This document shows, in pieces, positions 51,122 through 60,343 of a stretch of 64,000 nucleotides of DNA. The notes under the pieces were generated by a model that was not told where the DNA came from, ran no database searches, and was given only the letters and a program-made list of their open reading frames with translations. The DNA lies in NCBI RefSeq assembly GCF_000956525.1, contig NZ_JYIW01000026.1, positions 496,001 to 560,000 of the forward strand, given 5' to 3'. The translations under genes were made by a program, and so were the position numbers. Numbering within the stretch: the first letter of the stretch is position 1; every line of letters starts with the position of its first letter. This DNA comes from Microbacterium oxydans (GTDB lineage: Bacteria > Actinomycetota > Actinomycetes > Actinomycetales > Microbacteriaceae).

Positions 51122-52618
51122 TCAGGAGATGTGAGTGAGCCGTCCGGCGAGCACCGTGCCCGCGACGGGCATCGTCCGCAGCTGCTCCCCCGTCGCGGTC
51201 TGCGGATCCTTTCCGCACACCACGATGTCTGCGACCTCGCCAGGTCGAAGTGACGAACGGATGCTCGCTGCCACCGCATCATCGATGCGCAGCCGTTCCT
51301 CGGGATGCCAAGGCTCTCGTTCGCCGTCGGTCCGCGAGACGGCGGCGGCGATCGCCTGCCATGGATCGAGGGGCGCGACCGGAGCATCCGAACCGAACCG
51401 GATCTCCACTCCGGCGTCGCGCAGCGAGGCGAGCGGGTATCCGATCGACGTCTGCTCACTCCAGAGCCGGCTCACCAGGTCGCGGTCGTCGAGCGCGTGC
51501 TGCGGCTGCACGCTCGCGATGACGCCGAGGCGCGCGAACCGAGCGAGGTCCGCGTGGCGCACGAGCTGGGCGTGCTCGATCGTGCCGGTGGCTCCCGTGA
51601 GCGTGATCGCGTCGAGCGCCGCGGTCGTCGCCCGGTCGCCGATCGCATGCAGTGCGACGCCGAGCCCCGCACCGGTCGCGGTGAGCAGCAGGTCGAAGAG
51701 CTCATCAGGCTGCACGTTGAGGGCGCCGTGGTTGTGCGGGTCATCCGGATAGGCATGCGAGCATGCGGCGGTCCGGGTGCCGAGCGAGCCGTCGGTGATG
51801 ACCTTGAGCGGGCCGACGCGGATGAGTCCCCGAGCCCCGCCTGATGCATCCGGCACCTCGCAGAGCTCCCCGGTCCGCAGCCCAGCGGCGATCGCGCGCT
51901 GCAGGTCGGCCGGGTAGACAGCGAACTCCACCCGATGGGCCGCGAAGCCGTCTGCGACGCGGCGCGGCCAGGCATCCGCGTTCCAGGCCATGTCGAAATC
52001 GACGAGCCCTGTCACGCCACGGGTCGCTGCGCGCTCACCCGCCGTGCGCACCGCGCGGTCGACGTGCTCCGGGTCGACCGCGTTGAGCCGGCGGGAGATC
52101 TCGAACGCGTCGTCTTCGCGGAGCATGCCATCCGTGCTGGCGAATCCCTCGCGACGCAGCGCGGCGCTGTTCAGCCACACGCTGTGCACGTCCGCATTGA
52201 TCAGGTAGGTCGGGACGCTGCCGGTCGCGCGATCGAGCACCTCGAGCGTCGGCGAGTCCAACCACAACGCGTCCCGGAAGCCGCTGCCGATCCGCCGGCC
52301 GTCAGGGAGTGGCACCACCCGAGCCATGTGCGACGCGGCCTCGGCCGCGGACGTCATGGTGTCGAGCGGCTCGCGCTCGGACGCGAGCGCCCACTGCACG
52401 GTGTGCACGTGGTTGTCCCACAATCCGGGGATCGCCCAGGCGCCCTCGGCATCCAGCACCTCGCCCGCCGCGCGGAGCGCTCCGGTCGGGGCGATGTCGA
52501 CGATGAGTCCGTCGGCGATCTGGAGGTCGACCGGCTCATCGTCGATCAGGAACTCCCGGCCGGGTCCGGCGATGCGCACGGCCCTGACCATCGACACCGA
52601 ATCACCGATCGCGGTCAC
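51122..52618 (-). CDS. amidohydrolase (YtcJ/metal-dependent hydrolase family)
   Basis: The 498-residue protein has the amidohydrolase_3 layout: the metal pair DNHVHTVQW near residue 68, GLVDFDMAWNADAW near 205, KVITDGSLGTRTAA (metal-bridge and substrate loop) near 270, ALHAIGDRATTAAL near 330 and SDAPVAPLDPW near 415. It hydrolyses an amide or ester of unknown identity. It is coupled to the PaiB gene: its GTG start overlaps the upstream TGA (GTGA). Confidence 0.88.
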   Translation of the reverse strand: MTAIGDSVSMVRAVRIAGPGREFLIDDEPVDLQIADGLIVDIAPTGALRAAGEVLDAEGAWAIPGLWDNHVHTVQWALASEREPLDTMTSAAEAASHMARVVPLPDGRRIGSGFRDALWLDSPTLEVLDRATGSVPTYLINADVHSVWLNSAALRREGFASTDGMLREDDAFEISRRLNAVDPEHVDRAVRTAGERAATRGVTGLVDFDMAWNADAWPRRVADGFAAHRVEFAVYPADLQRAIAAGLRTGELCEVPDASGGARGLIRVGPLKVITDGSLGTRTAACSHAYPDDPHNHGALNVQPDELFDLLLTATGAGLGVALHAIGDRATTAALDAITLTGATGTIEHAQLVRHADLARFARLGVIASVQPQHALDDRDLVSRLWSEQTSIGYPLASLRDAGVEIRFGSDAPVAPLDPWQAIAAAVSRTDGEREPWHPEERLRIDDAVAASIRSSLRPGEVADIVVCGKDPQTATGEQLRTMPVAGTVLAGRLTHIS

Positions 52619-53271
52619 GAGGCGGCGTTCCTGCCGGCCGCGTTCGTCCTGGCATCCTGCGCGCGACGCATCTCTGCCGCGAGGGCCGGATTCGCGAACG
52701 GGCCGTCACCGTCGAGTTCGCCGATCACGGTCTCGATCGTCTCCACGGGCTTGTTCTGACTGAGCTTCCGCTTCGCGACGACCCTGGTCGGCGTCAGCCG
52801 GAAGCCCACGGTGCCTGCGGCGAGCCGATGCACGAAGGCAGGATCGTTCGGGCGCTCCCACATGCCCCGCGGGTCCGGCATCCGGCCCTCGAAACGGTCG
52901 ACCAGTCGGTCGAGCACCTGGAGGTTCTCCTCTGGACTGAGGATCTCCGGTACGCCGGCGAGGTGCACTGCGGTGTAGTTCCAGGTGGGGACAGCCTGCA
53001 CGTCGCCGTACCAGCCGGGCGAGATGTAGCCATGCGGTCCCTGGAAGGCGACGAGCAGCTCGCGCTCTCCCAACCCGTGGATCAGATCGTCAGGACGCCC
53101 GACATGCGCGACGATCGTGAGGTCATCGCGGTCGTCGTCGAGCAGGACCGCGTAGTGCGAGGCGACGAGCCCTTCCGAGCCGTCGCTCACGATCGTGGCC
53201 CACGGATTCGCCTCGATCACGCGGCGGATCTCCGCGATGTCGGCAAGCGTGAAACTGGGGTTCTGGCGCAT
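52615..53271 (-). CDS. PaiB-type FMN-binding protein
   Basis: The 218-residue protein follows the PaiB/FMN_bind_2 family: NPWATIVSDGSEGLVASHYA at the start, VAFQGPHGYISPGWYGDVQA near 78 and VPTWNYTAVHLAG. Bacillus PaiB was described as a transcriptional regulator of sporulation and protease genes, but no HTH is seen; the split-barrel fold fits a flavin-binding oxidase-like role. It is the first gene of an operon with the amidohydrolase. TAGGCT lies 6 nt before the ATG. Confidence 0.87.
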   Translation of the reverse strand: MRQNPSFTLADIAEIRRVIEANPWATIVSDGSEGLVASHYAVLLDDDRDDLTIVAHVGRPDDLIHGLGERELLVAFQGPHGYISPGWYGDVQAVPTWNYTAVHLAGVPEILSPEENLQVLDRLVDRFEGRMPDPRGMWERPNDPAFVHRLAAGTVGFRLTPTRVVAKRKLSQNKPVETIETVIGELDGDGPFANPALAAEMRRAQDARTNAAGRNAAS

Positions 53272-53277
53272 CCTCCC

Positions 53278-53283
53278 AGCCTA
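53278..53283 (-). promoter_or_regulatory. -10 box (TAGGCT) of leaderless PaiB gene
   Basis: TAGGCT ends 6 nt before the ATG at 53271; the GGGAGG stretch between is adjacent to the ATG, too close for a normal ribosome binding site. Confidence 0.4.
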
Positions 53284-53318
53284 GAACGCGTGCACCCCGA
53301 CCGGTGCGCACGCCCCGC

Positions 53319-54326
53319 TCACGCCTGGCAGCGAGGGCACCAGTAGAGCTTGCGTGCGCCGATCTCCTCGAGTGCGATCTCCGTGCCGCACACCCGGCAC
53401 GGCAGACCGGCGCGGTGATACACCCAATGGCGATCGTCGCGGCTGGCCATCGCCGCACGGTACTGGTCGGACGACAGATCGTCCATCGTCATCATCTGCC
53501 CGGTCTCGACCCCGATCGCGAGGAGCCGCACCCAGTCACGCCAGAGCTCTCGGACGATCTCCTCCGGCACATCGCGACCGGGCGTGTGCGGGTTCAGGCG
53601 CTGACGGAACAGCATCTCGGCCCGATAGACATTCCCGATCCCGCTGACGACCGCCTGGTCCATCAGCAGCAGCGCGATCACCGTCGGCTTCTTGCGCACG
53701 GCTCTGACGAAGCGCTCCTCGTTCTCGACCGGATCGCCGACCAGCGGGTCCGGCCCGAGCCGCGCCACGGTCGCGAGCATCTCCTCCGGCGTCTGCAGCA
53801 CGCAGGCGGTGGGCCCTCGCAGGTCAGCGGCGGTGATGTCGGTGAGAAGCCGGAGGCGCACCTGACCCACGATCGGCGGTGGCCATTCGTCGTCCTCCGG
53901 CGCGAGCCCTCTGGTCTGCTCCGACATGCGCACGTGCACGCGGGTGCGCCGCGGTGCGCCGATCGAAGCGAGTGAGTTCTCGCCTGCGTCGTCGAGGATC
54001 GGCCCCTCCTGGTCGAGGAGGTCGGTGCCGCGCTGATTCGTCTGTCCCATCCGGCCGTTCGCCGAGGCGATCGTCGGGTCGACCAGGATCTCGCCGGCGA
54101 AGTCCCATGCGCCGTACAGGCCGAGATGCACCCTGAGCCACAGGTCGCCCTCCGTCTCGAGGAACATCTGCTTGCCGACGGCCTGCACGCTGACGGCAGT
54201 GCGTCCGTCGAGCTCCCCCGCTCCCTCGGCGAAACGACCCTGGGGGCTCGATGCACTGAGCGTCTTGCCGACGAAGTTGCGGTCGAACTGCCGCGCGATG
54301 CGGTGGACGGAGTGCCCCTCCGGCAT
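53319..54326 (-). CDS. Fpg/Nei family DNA glycosylase (endonuclease VIII-like)
   Basis: The 335-residue protein starts MPEGHSVHRIARQF, with catalytic Pro 1 (after Met removal) and Glu 2 of the Nei type. The helix-two-turn-helix is near 225 (LLMDQAVVSGIGNVYRAEML) and the C-terminal zinc finger holds CRVCGTEI and WCPRC. PEGH rather than PELP marks the Nei branch. It removes oxidised pyrimidines or formamidopyrimidines and nicks the strand. It lies just downstream of rpiB on the same strand, 1 bp away. Confidence 0.93.
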   Translation of the reverse strand: MPEGHSVHRIARQFDRNFVGKTLSASSPQGRFAEGAGELDGRTAVSVQAVGKQMFLETEGDLWLRVHLGLYGAWDFAGEILVDPTIASANGRMGQTNQRGTDLLDQEGPILDDAGENSLASIGAPRRTRVHVRMSEQTRGLAPEDDEWPPPIVGQVRLRLLTDITAADLRGPTACVLQTPEEMLATVARLGPDPLVGDPVENEERFVRAVRKKPTVIALLLMDQAVVSGIGNVYRAEMLFRQRLNPHTPGRDVPEEIVRELWRDWVRLLAIGVETGQMMTMDDLSSDQYRAAMASRDDRHWVYHRAGLPCRVCGTEIALEEIGARKLYWCPRCQA

Positions 54327-54327
54327 C

Positions 54328-54813
54328 TCAGGCCCTCGGATCCGGGAGCAGCGAGCCGTCGCGCTCGAAGTCGGCGATCTGTGCGATCCGGCGCGCGTGC
54401 CGCTCGTTACCGGAGAACGGCGTGGCGATGAAGCGGTCGATCAGCGCCGTGACCTCATCGAACGTGTGCTGGCGGGCGCCGATCGCGATCACGTTGGCGT
54501 CGTTGTGCTCTCGGGCGAGCTCTGCAGTCGAAAGGTTCCAGACCAGAGCTGCACGAATCCCCTCGACCTTGTTGGCGGCGATCTGCTCGCCGTTGCCCGA
54601 CCCTCCGAACACGATGCCGAGGGTCTCGACACCGGCCGCCTGGTCGCGGACGACCGCCTGGGCCGCGCGGATGCAGAACGCGGGATAGTCGTCCACCGCG
54701 TCGTATACGATCGGTCCGTGGTCGACGACCTCGTGCCCTGCGGCGCGGAGGTGATCCTGCAGCTGCGTGGAGAAGTCGAGACCGGCGTGATCGGTGGCGA
54801 TGTGGATGCGCAT
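54328..54813 (-). CDS. rpiB: ribose-5-phosphate isomerase B
   Basis: The 161-residue protein has MRIHIATDHAGLDFSTQLQD, YPAFCIRAAQAVVRD and FGGSGNGEQIAANKVEGIRA. The last replaces the usual Cys active base of RpiB with Glu near 75, as in actinobacterial RpiB enzymes such as that of M. tuberculosis. It interconverts ribose 5-phosphate and ribulose 5-phosphate in the pentose phosphate pathway. The ATG at 54813 has AGGA 8 nt upstream. It appears to be cotranscribed with the Nei gene. Confidence 0.93.
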   Translation of the reverse strand: MRIHIATDHAGLDFSTQLQDHLRAAGHEVVDHGPIVYDAVDDYPAFCIRAAQAVVRDQAAGVETLGIVFGGSGNGEQIAANKVEGIRAALVWNLSTAELAREHNDANVIAIGARQHTFDEVTALIDRFIATPFSGNERHARRIAQIADFERDGSLLPDPRA

Positions 54814-54850
54814 GGCATCCATCCTAGAAGCGGCGGAGCTCAGCGTGACG

Positions 54851-56035
54851 TCAGGGCGCGATGCCGGACGCTGCGGGCTTGAATCCGGCGCGGATGTTCT
54901 CGCAGCAGCCGGGACGGCAGACGTCGAAGGCGCCGGGGAGATCCGTGACGTGCGGGCGCTCGGCGTTCGGGCGACCCTGCAGGCGTTCCTCGATCAGGTC
55001 GACGATGCCGGCGACGAAGGTCGGGGACACACCGGGGGTCGGCGTGCGGGTGAAGGCCAGCCCGGCCTCATCCGCTGCCTCGGCCGCCTCGGTGTCGAGG
55101 TCCCAGAGCACTTCCATGTGGTCGCTCATGAACCCGACAGGGACGACCGCCACCGCCTTTCGCCCCTTCGCGGGGAGCTCTCCGATGACGTCGCAGACGT
55201 CCGGCTCGAGCCACGGCTGCGAGGCGGGGCCGGAGCGGGACTGGTAGACCAGCTGCCACGCGACGTCCTCGGTCCCCGGCACGGTCTGACGAACCCGGTC
55301 CATGACCCACGCGGCCACGGCCAGGTGCTGGGCTGCGTATGCGCCGCCCTCACCCCACTCGATGTCGCGGGCGCCGGAGCGCTCGGCATCAGCGGTCGGG
55401 ATGCTGTGCGTCGAGAAGAGGATCTCGATGTCCGCCGCCGCGATGCCGTCAGCGAGGAACGTCTCGACCGCCTCGCGCACGCCCGTCTCGAACGCGTCGA
55501 CGAAGCCGGGGTGGTCGTAGAACGGGCGGATCTTGTCGATCGTGACTGTGTCCCCGAGCTTCGTGTCCTCGAGTACGCGAGCGAAGTCCTCGCGGTACTG
55601 ACGGCAGCTGGAGAACGAGCTGTAGGCGCTCGTCGCGAAGGCGAGCAGCGTCGTGTTGCCGTCTTCGGCGGCGGTCGTGACGACCTCCTCCAGATACGGA
55701 CTCCAGTTGCGGTTGCCCCAGTACACGGGGAGATCGATGCCGCGGCGGCGCAGTTCGTCTTCCAGTGCCGTCTTGAGCACGCGGTTCTGGCCGTTGATCG
55801 GGCTCACGCCGCCGAAGTGACGGTAGTGGTGCGCGACCTCCTCCAGACGCTCGTCCGGGATGCCACGACCACGCGTGACGTTGCGGAGGAACGGGATGAC
55901 ATCGTCCTGGCCTTCCGGTCCGCCGAATCCGGCGAGCAGGATGCCGTCGTAGGCGACCGGGGTCGTCACGTAGGGCTCGCCGCTCGCGGCGGCTGCAGAA
56001 GCGAAGGGGACGATGTTCGAGGCGGTCGCGGTCAC
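54851..56035 (-). CDS. cpfC: coproporphyrin ferrochelatase
   Basis: The 394-residue protein has DGILLAGFGGPEGQDDVIPF at the start, VYWGNRNWSPYLEE near 105, the conserved active-site His in LFSTHSIPTAD near 215 and LVYQSRSGP with EVLWDLDTEA near 330. The tail has CRPGCCEN, which with a more distant Cys can hold the [2Fe-2S] cluster of actinobacterial enzymes. It inserts iron into coproporphyrin III in the coproporphyrin-dependent haem pathway. The gene was formerly called hemH. No signal peptide. Confidence 0.93.
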   Translation of the reverse strand: MTATASNIVPFASAAAASGEPYVTTPVAYDGILLAGFGGPEGQDDVIPFLRNVTRGRGIPDERLEEVAHHYRHFGGVSPINGQNRVLKTALEDELRRRGIDLPVYWGNRNWSPYLEEVVTTAAEDGNTTLLAFATSAYSSFSSCRQYREDFARVLEDTKLGDTVTIDKIRPFYDHPGFVDAFETGVREAVETFLADGIAAADIEILFSTHSIPTADAERSGARDIEWGEGGAYAAQHLAVAAWVMDRVRQTVPGTEDVAWQLVYQSRSGPASQPWLEPDVCDVIGELPAKGRKAVAVVPVGFMSDHMEVLWDLDTEAAEAADEAGLAFTRTPTPGVSPTFVAGIVDLIEERLQGRPNAERPHVTDLPGAFDVCRPGCCENIRAGFKPAASGIAP

Positions 56036-56159
56036 CCTCTCATTCTTTCACCTCCAGGAAGCGAAGGCGCACGCCCGGCTGGCGTAGGCTGTCATGGTTG
56101 CCGTCGGCGCCAACTGCGCCAACCCCCGGCGACATCCCCTCACCCCTGGGAGTACCGCT

Positions 56160-58712
56160 GTGCCTGGAGAGAACCTCACCCGTATCGAAGCGCAGGAGCG
56201 CCGCGACGTCGTCGACACGCAGTCGTACGAGGTCGCACTCGATCTGACGAAGGGTTCGGAGGTCTTCGGATCGCGGAGCGTCGTGCGCTTCACCGCGACG
56301 CCCGAGAGCTTCACGTTCATCGACCTCATCGCCCGCGACGTGCGCGAGATCTCGCTCAACGGAGAGCAGCTCGATCCGAGCGAGGTGTTCGCCGACTCGC
56401 GCATCGCGCTCACCGGTCTGCAGGCCGAGAACGTGCTCGTCGTCGACGCCGACTGCGAGTACACGAACACCGGCGAGGGGCTGCACCGCTTCGTCGACCC
56501 CGTCGATGACGAGGTCTATCTCTACTCGCAGTTCGAGGTGCCTGATTCCCGCCGCGTGTTCGCGGTGTTCGAGCAGCCCGACCTGAAGGCGACGTTCCAG
56601 TTCACGATCACGGCGCCGGCAGCATGGAAGGTCGTCTCCAACTCCCCCACGCCCGAGCCGATCGTCCATGACGACGACTCGATCGCGACATGGGGCTTCG
56701 AGCCGACGCCGCGGATCTCCTCGTACATCACGGCGCTCGTCGCCGGTCCGTACGAGTCCACGTTCTCGGAGCTGACCAGTGCGTCCGGCGACGTCATCCC
56801 GCTCGGCGTCTACGGTCGCAAGAGCCTGTGGCAGCACCTCGACGCCGACTACATCTTCGACAAGACCCGCGAAGGCTTCGCCTACTACGAGTCGAAGTTC
56901 GGCGTGCCGTACCCGTTCGCGAAGTACGACCAGCTCTTCGTCCCGGAGTTCAACGCCGGTGCGATGGAGAACGCCGGTGCGGTGACCTTCACCGAGACGT
57001 ACGTGTTCCGCAGCAAGGTGACGGATGCCGTCAAGGAGCGTCGCGTCGTCACGATCCTGCACGAGCTCGCCCACATGTGGTTCGGCGACCTCGTCACCAT
57101 GAAGTGGTGGAACGACCTCTGGCTGAACGAGTCGTTCGCCGAATGGGCGTCGACGATCGCCACGGCCGAGGCCACCGAGTGGACCGAGGCGTGGACCACG
57201 TTCAACGCGATGGAGAAGACCTGGGCCTACCGCCAGGACCAGCTCCCCTCGACGCACCCGATCGTCGCCGAGATCAACGATCTCGAAGACGTGCAGGTGA
57301 ACTTCGACGGCATCACCTACGCCAAGGGCGGATCGGTGCTGAAGCAGCTCGCCGCCTGGGTCGGCATCGAGGCGTTCTTCGGCGGCGTCTCGCAGTACTT
57401 CCAGAAGCACTCCTGGGGCAACACCGAGCTGAGCGACCTGCTCGTCGAGCTCGAGGCCACGAGCGGCCGCGATCTCAGCACCTGGTCGAAGAAGTGGCTC
57501 GAGACCGCCGGCGTCAACACGCTCGAGCCCGTCATCGCCGACGACGCGAACGGCGTGATCTCGCGCTTCGCCGTCACGCAGACGGCTCCAGCCGACTACC
57601 CCACGATCCGCCCGCACCGCCTCGGCATCGGCTTCTACACGCTGCGCGACGGAGCGCTCACCCGCACCCACTACGTCGAGGTCGACGTCGACGGCGACCG
57701 CACCGAGGTGCCTGAGCTGCAGGGCATCCAGCGTCCCGACCTGGTGCTGCTGAACGACAACGATCTCGCCTACGCCAAGATCCGTCTCGACGAGCAGTCG
57801 CTGGCCACTGCGATCGCGCACCTCGCCGACATCAGCGACCCGCTCGCCCGCTCCCTCGTCTGGGGCGCTGCCTGGGACCAGACCCGCGACGCCGAGACGC
57901 CGGCATCCGACTACATCGACCTCGTGCTCGGCAACATCGGCCGCGAGACCGAGTCCACCACGGTGCGCACCACGCTCGCGCAGCTGCGCACGGCGGCGAC
58001 TCTGTACGTCGAACCGGCGAACCGTCACGAGGCGCGCCTCAAGGTCGCCGACGGTCTCTGGGCGCTGGCGGAATCCGCCGAAGCGGGCAGCGACAGCCAG
58101 TTGCAGTTCGTCACGGCATTCGCGAACGCGCTGGTCACCCCCGAGCACGCCGGGATCATCGGACGTCTGCGCTCCGGTGAGGAGACGCTGCCCGGTCTCG
58201 AGATCGACGCGGACCTGAGCTGGCAGCTGCTGGTCGGACTCGCCACGATCGGCGCGACGGATGCGTCGAAGATCGATGCCGCTCTCGCCGCGGACAACAC
58301 CGCCAAGGGCGGGGAGTTCGCGGCCCAGGCTCGTGCGGCGCTCCCCGACTCGGCTTCGAAGCGGGCCGCATGGGCGTCGCTGATCGAGCGCGACGATGCT
58401 CCGAACACGATCGTGCGTTCGGCTGCGCTCGGCTTCGTGCATCCCGCAGGCGCCGAGGTGCTCGCCGAGTTCGTGCCGGCGTACTTCGACATGCTGCTCC
58501 CCATCTGGGAGTCCCGCAGCTACCAGATCGCCCAGTACCTGGTGGTCGGGCTGTTCCCGACGGCGCTCGCGAACCTCGAGCTCCGCGACACCACGCGCGC
58601 CTGGCTCTCAGCGAATCAGGACGCAGCACCTGCGCTCCGTCGTCTGGTGCTGGAGAACCTCGCCGACGTCGAGCGCTCGCTCGCGGCGCAGTCCCGCGAC
58701 ACCGAGGACTGA
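56160..58712 (+). CDS. pepN: aminopeptidase N
   Basis: The 850-residue M1 peptidase has the exopeptidase GAMEN motif (NAGAMENAGAVTFTET near 265) and the zinc site HELAHMWFGD with NESFAEW downstream near 300-325. The N-terminal beta domain and C-terminal helical domain are of normal length for actinobacterial PepN. It removes N-terminal residues from peptides in the cytoplasm. I chose the GTG at 56160 (GGGAG 7 nt upstream). A TAGGCT box at 56085 could be the promoter. It is followed by the repeat-derived hairpin. Confidence 0.94.
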   Translation: MPGENLTRIEAQERRDVVDTQSYEVALDLTKGSEVFGSRSVVRFTATPESFTFIDLIARDVREISLNGEQLDPSEVFADSRIALTGLQAENVLVVDADCEYTNTGEGLHRFVDPVDDEVYLYSQFEVPDSRRVFAVFEQPDLKATFQFTITAPAAWKVVSNSPTPEPIVHDDDSIATWGFEPTPRISSYITALVAGPYESTFSELTSASGDVIPLGVYGRKSLWQHLDADYIFDKTREGFAYYESKFGVPYPFAKYDQLFVPEFNAGAMENAGAVTFTETYVFRSKVTDAVKERRVVTILHELAHMWFGDLVTMKWWNDLWLNESFAEWASTIATAEATEWTEAWTTFNAMEKTWAYRQDQLPSTHPIVAEINDLEDVQVNFDGITYAKGGSVLKQLAAWVGIEAFFGGVSQYFQKHSWGNTELSDLLVELEATSGRDLSTWSKKWLETAGVNTLEPVIADDANGVISRFAVTQTAPADYPTIRPHRLGIGFYTLRDGALTRTHYVEVDVDGDRTEVPELQGIQRPDLVLLNDNDLAYAKIRLDEQSLATAIAHLADISDPLARSLVWGAAWDQTRDAETPASDYIDLVLGNIGRETESTTVRTTLAQLRTAATLYVEPANRHEARLKVADGLWALAESAEAGSDSQLQFVTAFANALVTPEHAGIIGRLRSGEETLPGLEIDADLSWQLLVGLATIGATDASKIDAALAADNTAKGGEFAAQARAALPDSASKRAAWASLIERDDAPNTIVRSAALGFVHPAGAEVLAEFVPAYFDMLLPIWESRSYQIAQYLVVGLFPTALANLELRDTTRAWLSANQDAAPALRRLVLENLADVERSLAAQSRDTED

Positions 58713-58733
58713 TCCCTTCGACGATGTCCGGCT

Positions 58734-58773
58734 GACGGGCTCAGCGACCCGCTCCCGGGTTGCTGAGCCCGTC
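58734..58773. repeat. inverted-repeat element related to the 27.9-kb repeats, probable terminator
   Basis: Arms 58734-58751 and 58756-58773 pair over 18 bp with one mismatch and a 4-nt loop. The right arm, read on the minus strand, begins CTTCGACGGGCTCAG, the same core as at 27898 and 27977. It follows pepN by 21 bp and likely terminates it. Confidence 0.75.
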
Positions 58774-58805
58774 GAAGCATCCAGCCCGTGCAGAGGCCCG
58801 ATCGC

Positions 58806-58811
58806 TAGGAT
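58806..58811 (+). promoter_or_regulatory. -10 box (TAGGAT) of leaderless MscS gene
   Basis: TAGGAT ends 6 nt before the GTG at 58818, supporting that GTG as start. Confidence 0.4.
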
Positions 58812-58817
58812 CTGGGA

Positions 58818-59897
58818 GTGATGTTGATTCCCTTCGAAGTCGACCCAGACGCACCAGCGACCACCCTCCCGATCTGGTGGGAGAACACCCTCGGCGTCCT
58901 CGCGAAGGTGGGCGGCCGGGCTCTGACCATCGCGATCATCATCGTCAGCTGCTTCCTCATCGCGCTGGTGCTGCGGGTCGTCATCCGTCGCGTCGTGCAC
59001 CGCATCGTCGACAGCGCGAAGAGCAAAGCGGCGGTCGACGACACCCAGGCGCTCGAACGCTCGCCGCTGGCCGACATGCGCCTCGTGCAGCGCACGCGCA
59101 CACTGGGCTCGATCCTGCAGAACATCGTGAATGTGATGCTCGTCGTCATCGCGCTCGTCCTGATCGTGAACGCGATCGACAACGCCCTGCTCGGCTCGCT
59201 GACGCTGCTCACCGCAGCGGTGGGCGCGGGCCTCGGTTTCGGTGCCCAGAACATCGTGAAGGACGTGCTCAACGGCATCTTCCTGGTGGCCGAGGACCAG
59301 ATCGGTATCGGCGACGTCGTCGATCTCGGACTCGCGAGCGGCGTCGTGGAGTACGTGAGCGTCCGCATCACCCAGGTACGTGATGTGAACGGCACACTCT
59401 GGTACGTCCGCAACGGCGAGGTCACCCGCATCGGCAACATGTCGCAGGGCTGGGCAAGGGCGATCATCGACATCGGCGTGCAGCCGGACTCCGACCTCGA
59501 GCAGGTCGAAGCGACCATGCTCGAGACCGCGATCGGGCTCTCGAAGGAACCGAAGTGGCGCACGCGCATCGTCGAGAAGCCCGAGCTCTGGGGGCTGGAG
59601 TCCATCGACGGCGACGCGCTCGTGGTGCGCATCGTGATCAAGGCACGAGCCAACGCGAAAGACGATGTCGCCCAGGAACTCCGAAAGCGCCTGCGCGCAG
59701 CGCTGCTCGAGAAGGAGATCGGTCTGCCGAGCATGTCCACGGTCGTGCCGACGGGTCTCGAGGGCGCGAGGCGCGTGCGCGGCGCCAATCCTCCGAAGAC
59801 ACGACCCAACGCCGTGACCGGCGTGCCGCTGATTCCCGACCGCGGGATCTGGCGACGCAAGAAGCAGCAGTCCGACGACGGGAGCACCCCCAAGTGA
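58818..59897 (+). CDS. MscS family mechanosensitive ion channel
   Basis: The 359-residue protein has three membrane helices (about 34-55, 102-122 and 125-150). The third is the pore helix, with [20 protein letters not shown], and is followed by [17 protein letters not shown] and [18 protein letters not shown], the MscS core. Small-conductance channels open under membrane tension during osmotic downshift. A basic C-terminal tail (RIKK-like region ending KKQQSDDG) is cytoplasmic. Its stop overlaps the haemoglobin gene GTG (GTGA). Confidence 0.94.
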   Translation: MMLIPFEVDPDAPATTLPIWWENTLGVLAKVGGRALTIAIIIVSCFLIALVLRVVIRRVVHRIVDSAKSKAAVDDTQALERSPLADMRLVQRTRTLGSILQNIVNVMLVVIALVLIVNAIDNALLGSLTLLTAAVGAGLGFGAQNIVKDVLNGIFLVAEDQIGIGDVVDLGLASGVVEYVSVRITQVRDVNGTLWYVRNGEVTRIGNMSQGWARAIIDIGVQPDSDLEQVEATMLETAIGLSKEPKWRTRIVEKPELWGLESIDGDALVVRIVIKARANAKDDVAQELRKRLRAALLEKEIGLPSMSTVVPTGLEGARRVRGANPPKTRPNAVTGVPLIPDRGIWRRKKQQSDDGSTPK

Positions 59898-60343
59898 CGT
59901 TCTACGACGAGGTCGGCGGACGCGAGACGTTCGCGAAGATCGTCTCGGTGTTCTACCGGGAGGTCGCCCTCGACCCTGTCCTCAAGCCCATGTACCCGGA
60001 AGAGGATCTCGGGCCGGCAGAGGAGCGTCTGCTGCTCTTCCTCGAGCAGTACTGGGGCGGACCGACGACCTACGGCGAGACGCGTGGCCACCCGCGACTG
60101 CGGATGCGGCACATGCCCTTCCGCGTCGACCCGGACGCCCGCGATCGTTGGTTGCGACACATGCGCACCGGGATCGACGAGGCGCAGTTGTCGCCCCTGC
60201 ACGAAGCCACGCTCTGGGACTACCTGGAGCGCGCGGCATATGCCATGGTGAACACACTCGAGGCTTCAGGAATCGGAACCGCCGCAGACGGCCGTCCGAC
60301 GCTCGAAGCCCGCTCACGTCAGGGATCAACGGAGAACACATGA
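59894..60343 (+). CDS. glbO: group II truncated haemoglobin
   Basis: The 149-residue protein fits GlbO-type group II truncated haemoglobins: [20 protein letters not shown] near residue 18, [17 protein letters not shown] near 45, and [13 protein letters not shown] with the proximal haem His, followed by [10 protein letters not shown] with the conserved Trp. It binds O2, NO or peroxide-derived species. GTG start within the GTGA overlap with the MscS gene; its stop overlaps the FAD dehydrogenase ATG. All three are coupled. Confidence 0.94.
   Translation: MTFYDEVGGRETFAKIVSVFYREVALDPVLKPMYPEEDLGPAEERLLLFLEQYWGGPTTYGETRGHPRLRMRHMPFRVDPDARDRWLRHMRTGIDEAQLSPLHEATLWDYLERAAYAMVNTLEASGIGTAADGRPTLEARSRQGSTENT

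Noticed and set aside
56040..58442. Open frame of 800 codons on the minus strand across pepN
   Set aside because: Composition is typical of an antisense frame in GC-rich genes; the plus strand has the GAMEN and HELAH motifs of aminopeptidase N.
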